Source: CADEFX01 sp046154585
Lineage (GTDB): Bacteria > Pseudomonadota > Alphaproteobacteria > Rhizobiales > Hyphomicrobiaceae
Direction: 5' to 3'
Length of the DNA: 64,000 bases
NCBI GenBank assembly: GCA_046154585.1
Contig: JBJXDX010000102.1
Coordinates: 1-64,000, forward strand
Shown here: positions 63,151 through 64,000 of the stretch, in pieces
Position numbering within the stretch: position 1 is the stretch's first letter
Layout of the letters: each line of letters starts with the position of its first letter
Notes under the pieces: model-generated
Seen by the model: only the letters and a program-made list of their open reading frames with translations
Database searches by the model: none
Told to the model about the DNA's origin: nothing
Translations under genes and position numbers: made by a program

Positions 63151-63254
63151 GCGCAACTCTTAGCAATGCTCTTGCAATTTAAGAACATTGCAATACCGTT
63201 TGGCAATTAGTGATTTGTCTGGCCGGCATCGATCACAATCTCGAAAGGGTTTTA

Positions 63255-63521
63255 ATGTCCAAGGCGCACAGCATCGCGGCGTATGCAGTGCTCCTCAGCA
63301 CGTGCGTCGCGGGCGGTCTTCAGCTGGGATGGTGGTCGGGAATTGCAGGCGGAAGCTCGCTAGCGCTAATGGCGCTTGCTGACTCACGACTTGTCGCATC
63401 TACGCAAACGCGAAATGTGAGCGAGCCAGTTGCAGTCTTCTCAGGTTTGTTGATCTCCGGGGTGGCCGGGTTTGCGGCCTACGCCCTCGGCTTAACCGCT
63501 CGCTGGGTTTGGGGATTTTGA
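63255..63521 (+). CDS. small membrane protein of unknown function
   Basis: An 88-residue protein with three hydrophobic segments (about residues 7-24, 28-40 and 57-80). The ATG at 63255 follows AAAGGG. It lies divergent from the RHH-like gene and its stop is one base from the end of the right-edge gene on the other strand. No family recognised; presence next to the defence module may be incidental. Confidence 0.55.
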   Translation: MSKAHSIAAYAVLLSTCVAGGLQLGWWSGIAGGSSLALMALADSRLVASTQTRNVSEPVAVFSGLLISGVAGFAAYALGLTARWVWGF

Positions 63522-63522
63522 C

Positions 63523-64000
63523 TCAGCCTAAAGCTTCTGGGGGCGGTGCCGACTCGTGCCTATGAGCTGCACGGTGCTGGGCTCTAAGCATTTCAGTACG
63601 CTGTCTACCCTCTGCTCCCTCAATTCCTTCAGCCTGCCTGAACCAAGAGTCGGCATCTCTGATGCGGTCAGCCACCACGCGCGCGTATGATGTCAGACCA
63701 AGGTATAGCGTGGCCAAGTCTTCGTTGACCAAAGCAAGCTCTAGTGCCCTGTCCTCATGAACGTCGACGCGCTCAAGTGTGGCGCGAGCTTCCTCCAGTA
63801 GGCGGCGCGCCTGAGCACGCTCATTGCGCTTCCCATACTCCATATACCGGCCGGCTTTAAAACGCAGCGCGCGCGCATATCTAATTGGCAGTTCTTGATC
63901 TTGTGCTGCCGTTGCCAGCCGGTCGATGAACTCGTCTACTTTTGGCAATGCTAGAGCCCTGGCCTGCTTGGCCGCACATTCGAGGGCGTCTACATCCGCG
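63523..64000 (-). CDS. helical repeat protein, N-terminus beyond the window
   Basis: A frame open to the right edge gives at least 158 residues ending at 63523. It is rich in Ala, Arg, Glu and Leu, with TPR-like helix pairs (RYARALRFKAGRYMEYGK and ALELALVNEDLATLYLGL), and its C-terminal 20 residues are low complexity. Upstream codons in the last 51 bases of the window are also open in this frame, so the true start lies outside. Function unknown. Confidence 0.6.
   Translation of the reverse strand, partial: ADVDALECAAKQARALALPKVDEFIDRLATAAQDQELPIRYARALRFKAGRYMEYGKRNERAQARRLLEEARATLERVDVHEDRALELALVNEDLATLYLGLTSYARVVADRIRDADSWFRQAEGIEGAEGRQRTEMLRAQHRAAHRHESAPPPEALG

Overview
The window looks like chromosomal DNA of a high-GC alphaproteobacterium, most likely Hyphomicrobiales (Rhizobiales). 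The reasons are the order rpmH-rnpA-yidC-engB-argB, a DUF1127 protein, a phasin, an OpgC succinyltransferase, a Bug-type tricarboxylate receptor, GMC/cholesterol-oxidase-like enzymes and abundant catabolic genes. The species cannot be named from the sequence alone.

Layout. 1-124: tail of an IS3-like insertion sequence cut by the window edge. 335-7282: an M14 deacylase/acetoacetyl-CoA synthetase pair, an AsmA protein, two small envelope genes, a DUF1127 protein and a Crp/Fnr regulator. 7499-19914: a methylisocitrate-lyase-like enzyme, a complete dipeptide-type ABC importer operon (8704-14234, read leftward), an M15 peptidase, an M81 (MlrC-like) metallopeptidase, glycerol-3-phosphate dehydrogenase and small membrane genes. 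19936-26287: two leftward GMC oxidoreductases, one fused to an alpha/beta hydrolase, facing an SDR dehydrogenase; this suggests oxidation of sterols or other bulky alcohols. 27135-29144: two orphan substrate-binding proteins. 29180-36138: a housekeeping block (HAD nucleotidase, argB, engB, yidC, rnpA, rpmH) interrupted by an opposite-strand gene for an unusual Clp-N-domain membrane protein. 36632-39640: a pyridine-nucleotide-disulfide-type oxidoreductase that has lost one redox cysteine, followed by a sensor kinase. 39818-39894: tRNA-Arg(ACG), with a phage-like gene beside it.

From about 40 to 58 kb the DNA is accessory. It holds single catabolic genes (TPP enzyme, C26 amidotransferase, PHB-depolymerase-like esterase, creatininase family, PhyH dioxygenase, epimerase, hydrolase). 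It also holds decayed genes (topoisomerase IB, nitrilase, SDR), small stress or membrane proteins, and a dispersed repeat family with a strong 27-nt hairpin.

The right end (59848-62684) carries a two-gene module: a DUF4297/Cap4-like nuclease followed by an SMC/Rad50-like ATPase with a CxxC hook. This is the architecture of Lamassu-type anti-phage defence and is the most notable system in the window. A small ribbon-helix-helix-like gene lies just upstream of it. The last gene, a helical-repeat protein, runs off the right edge.
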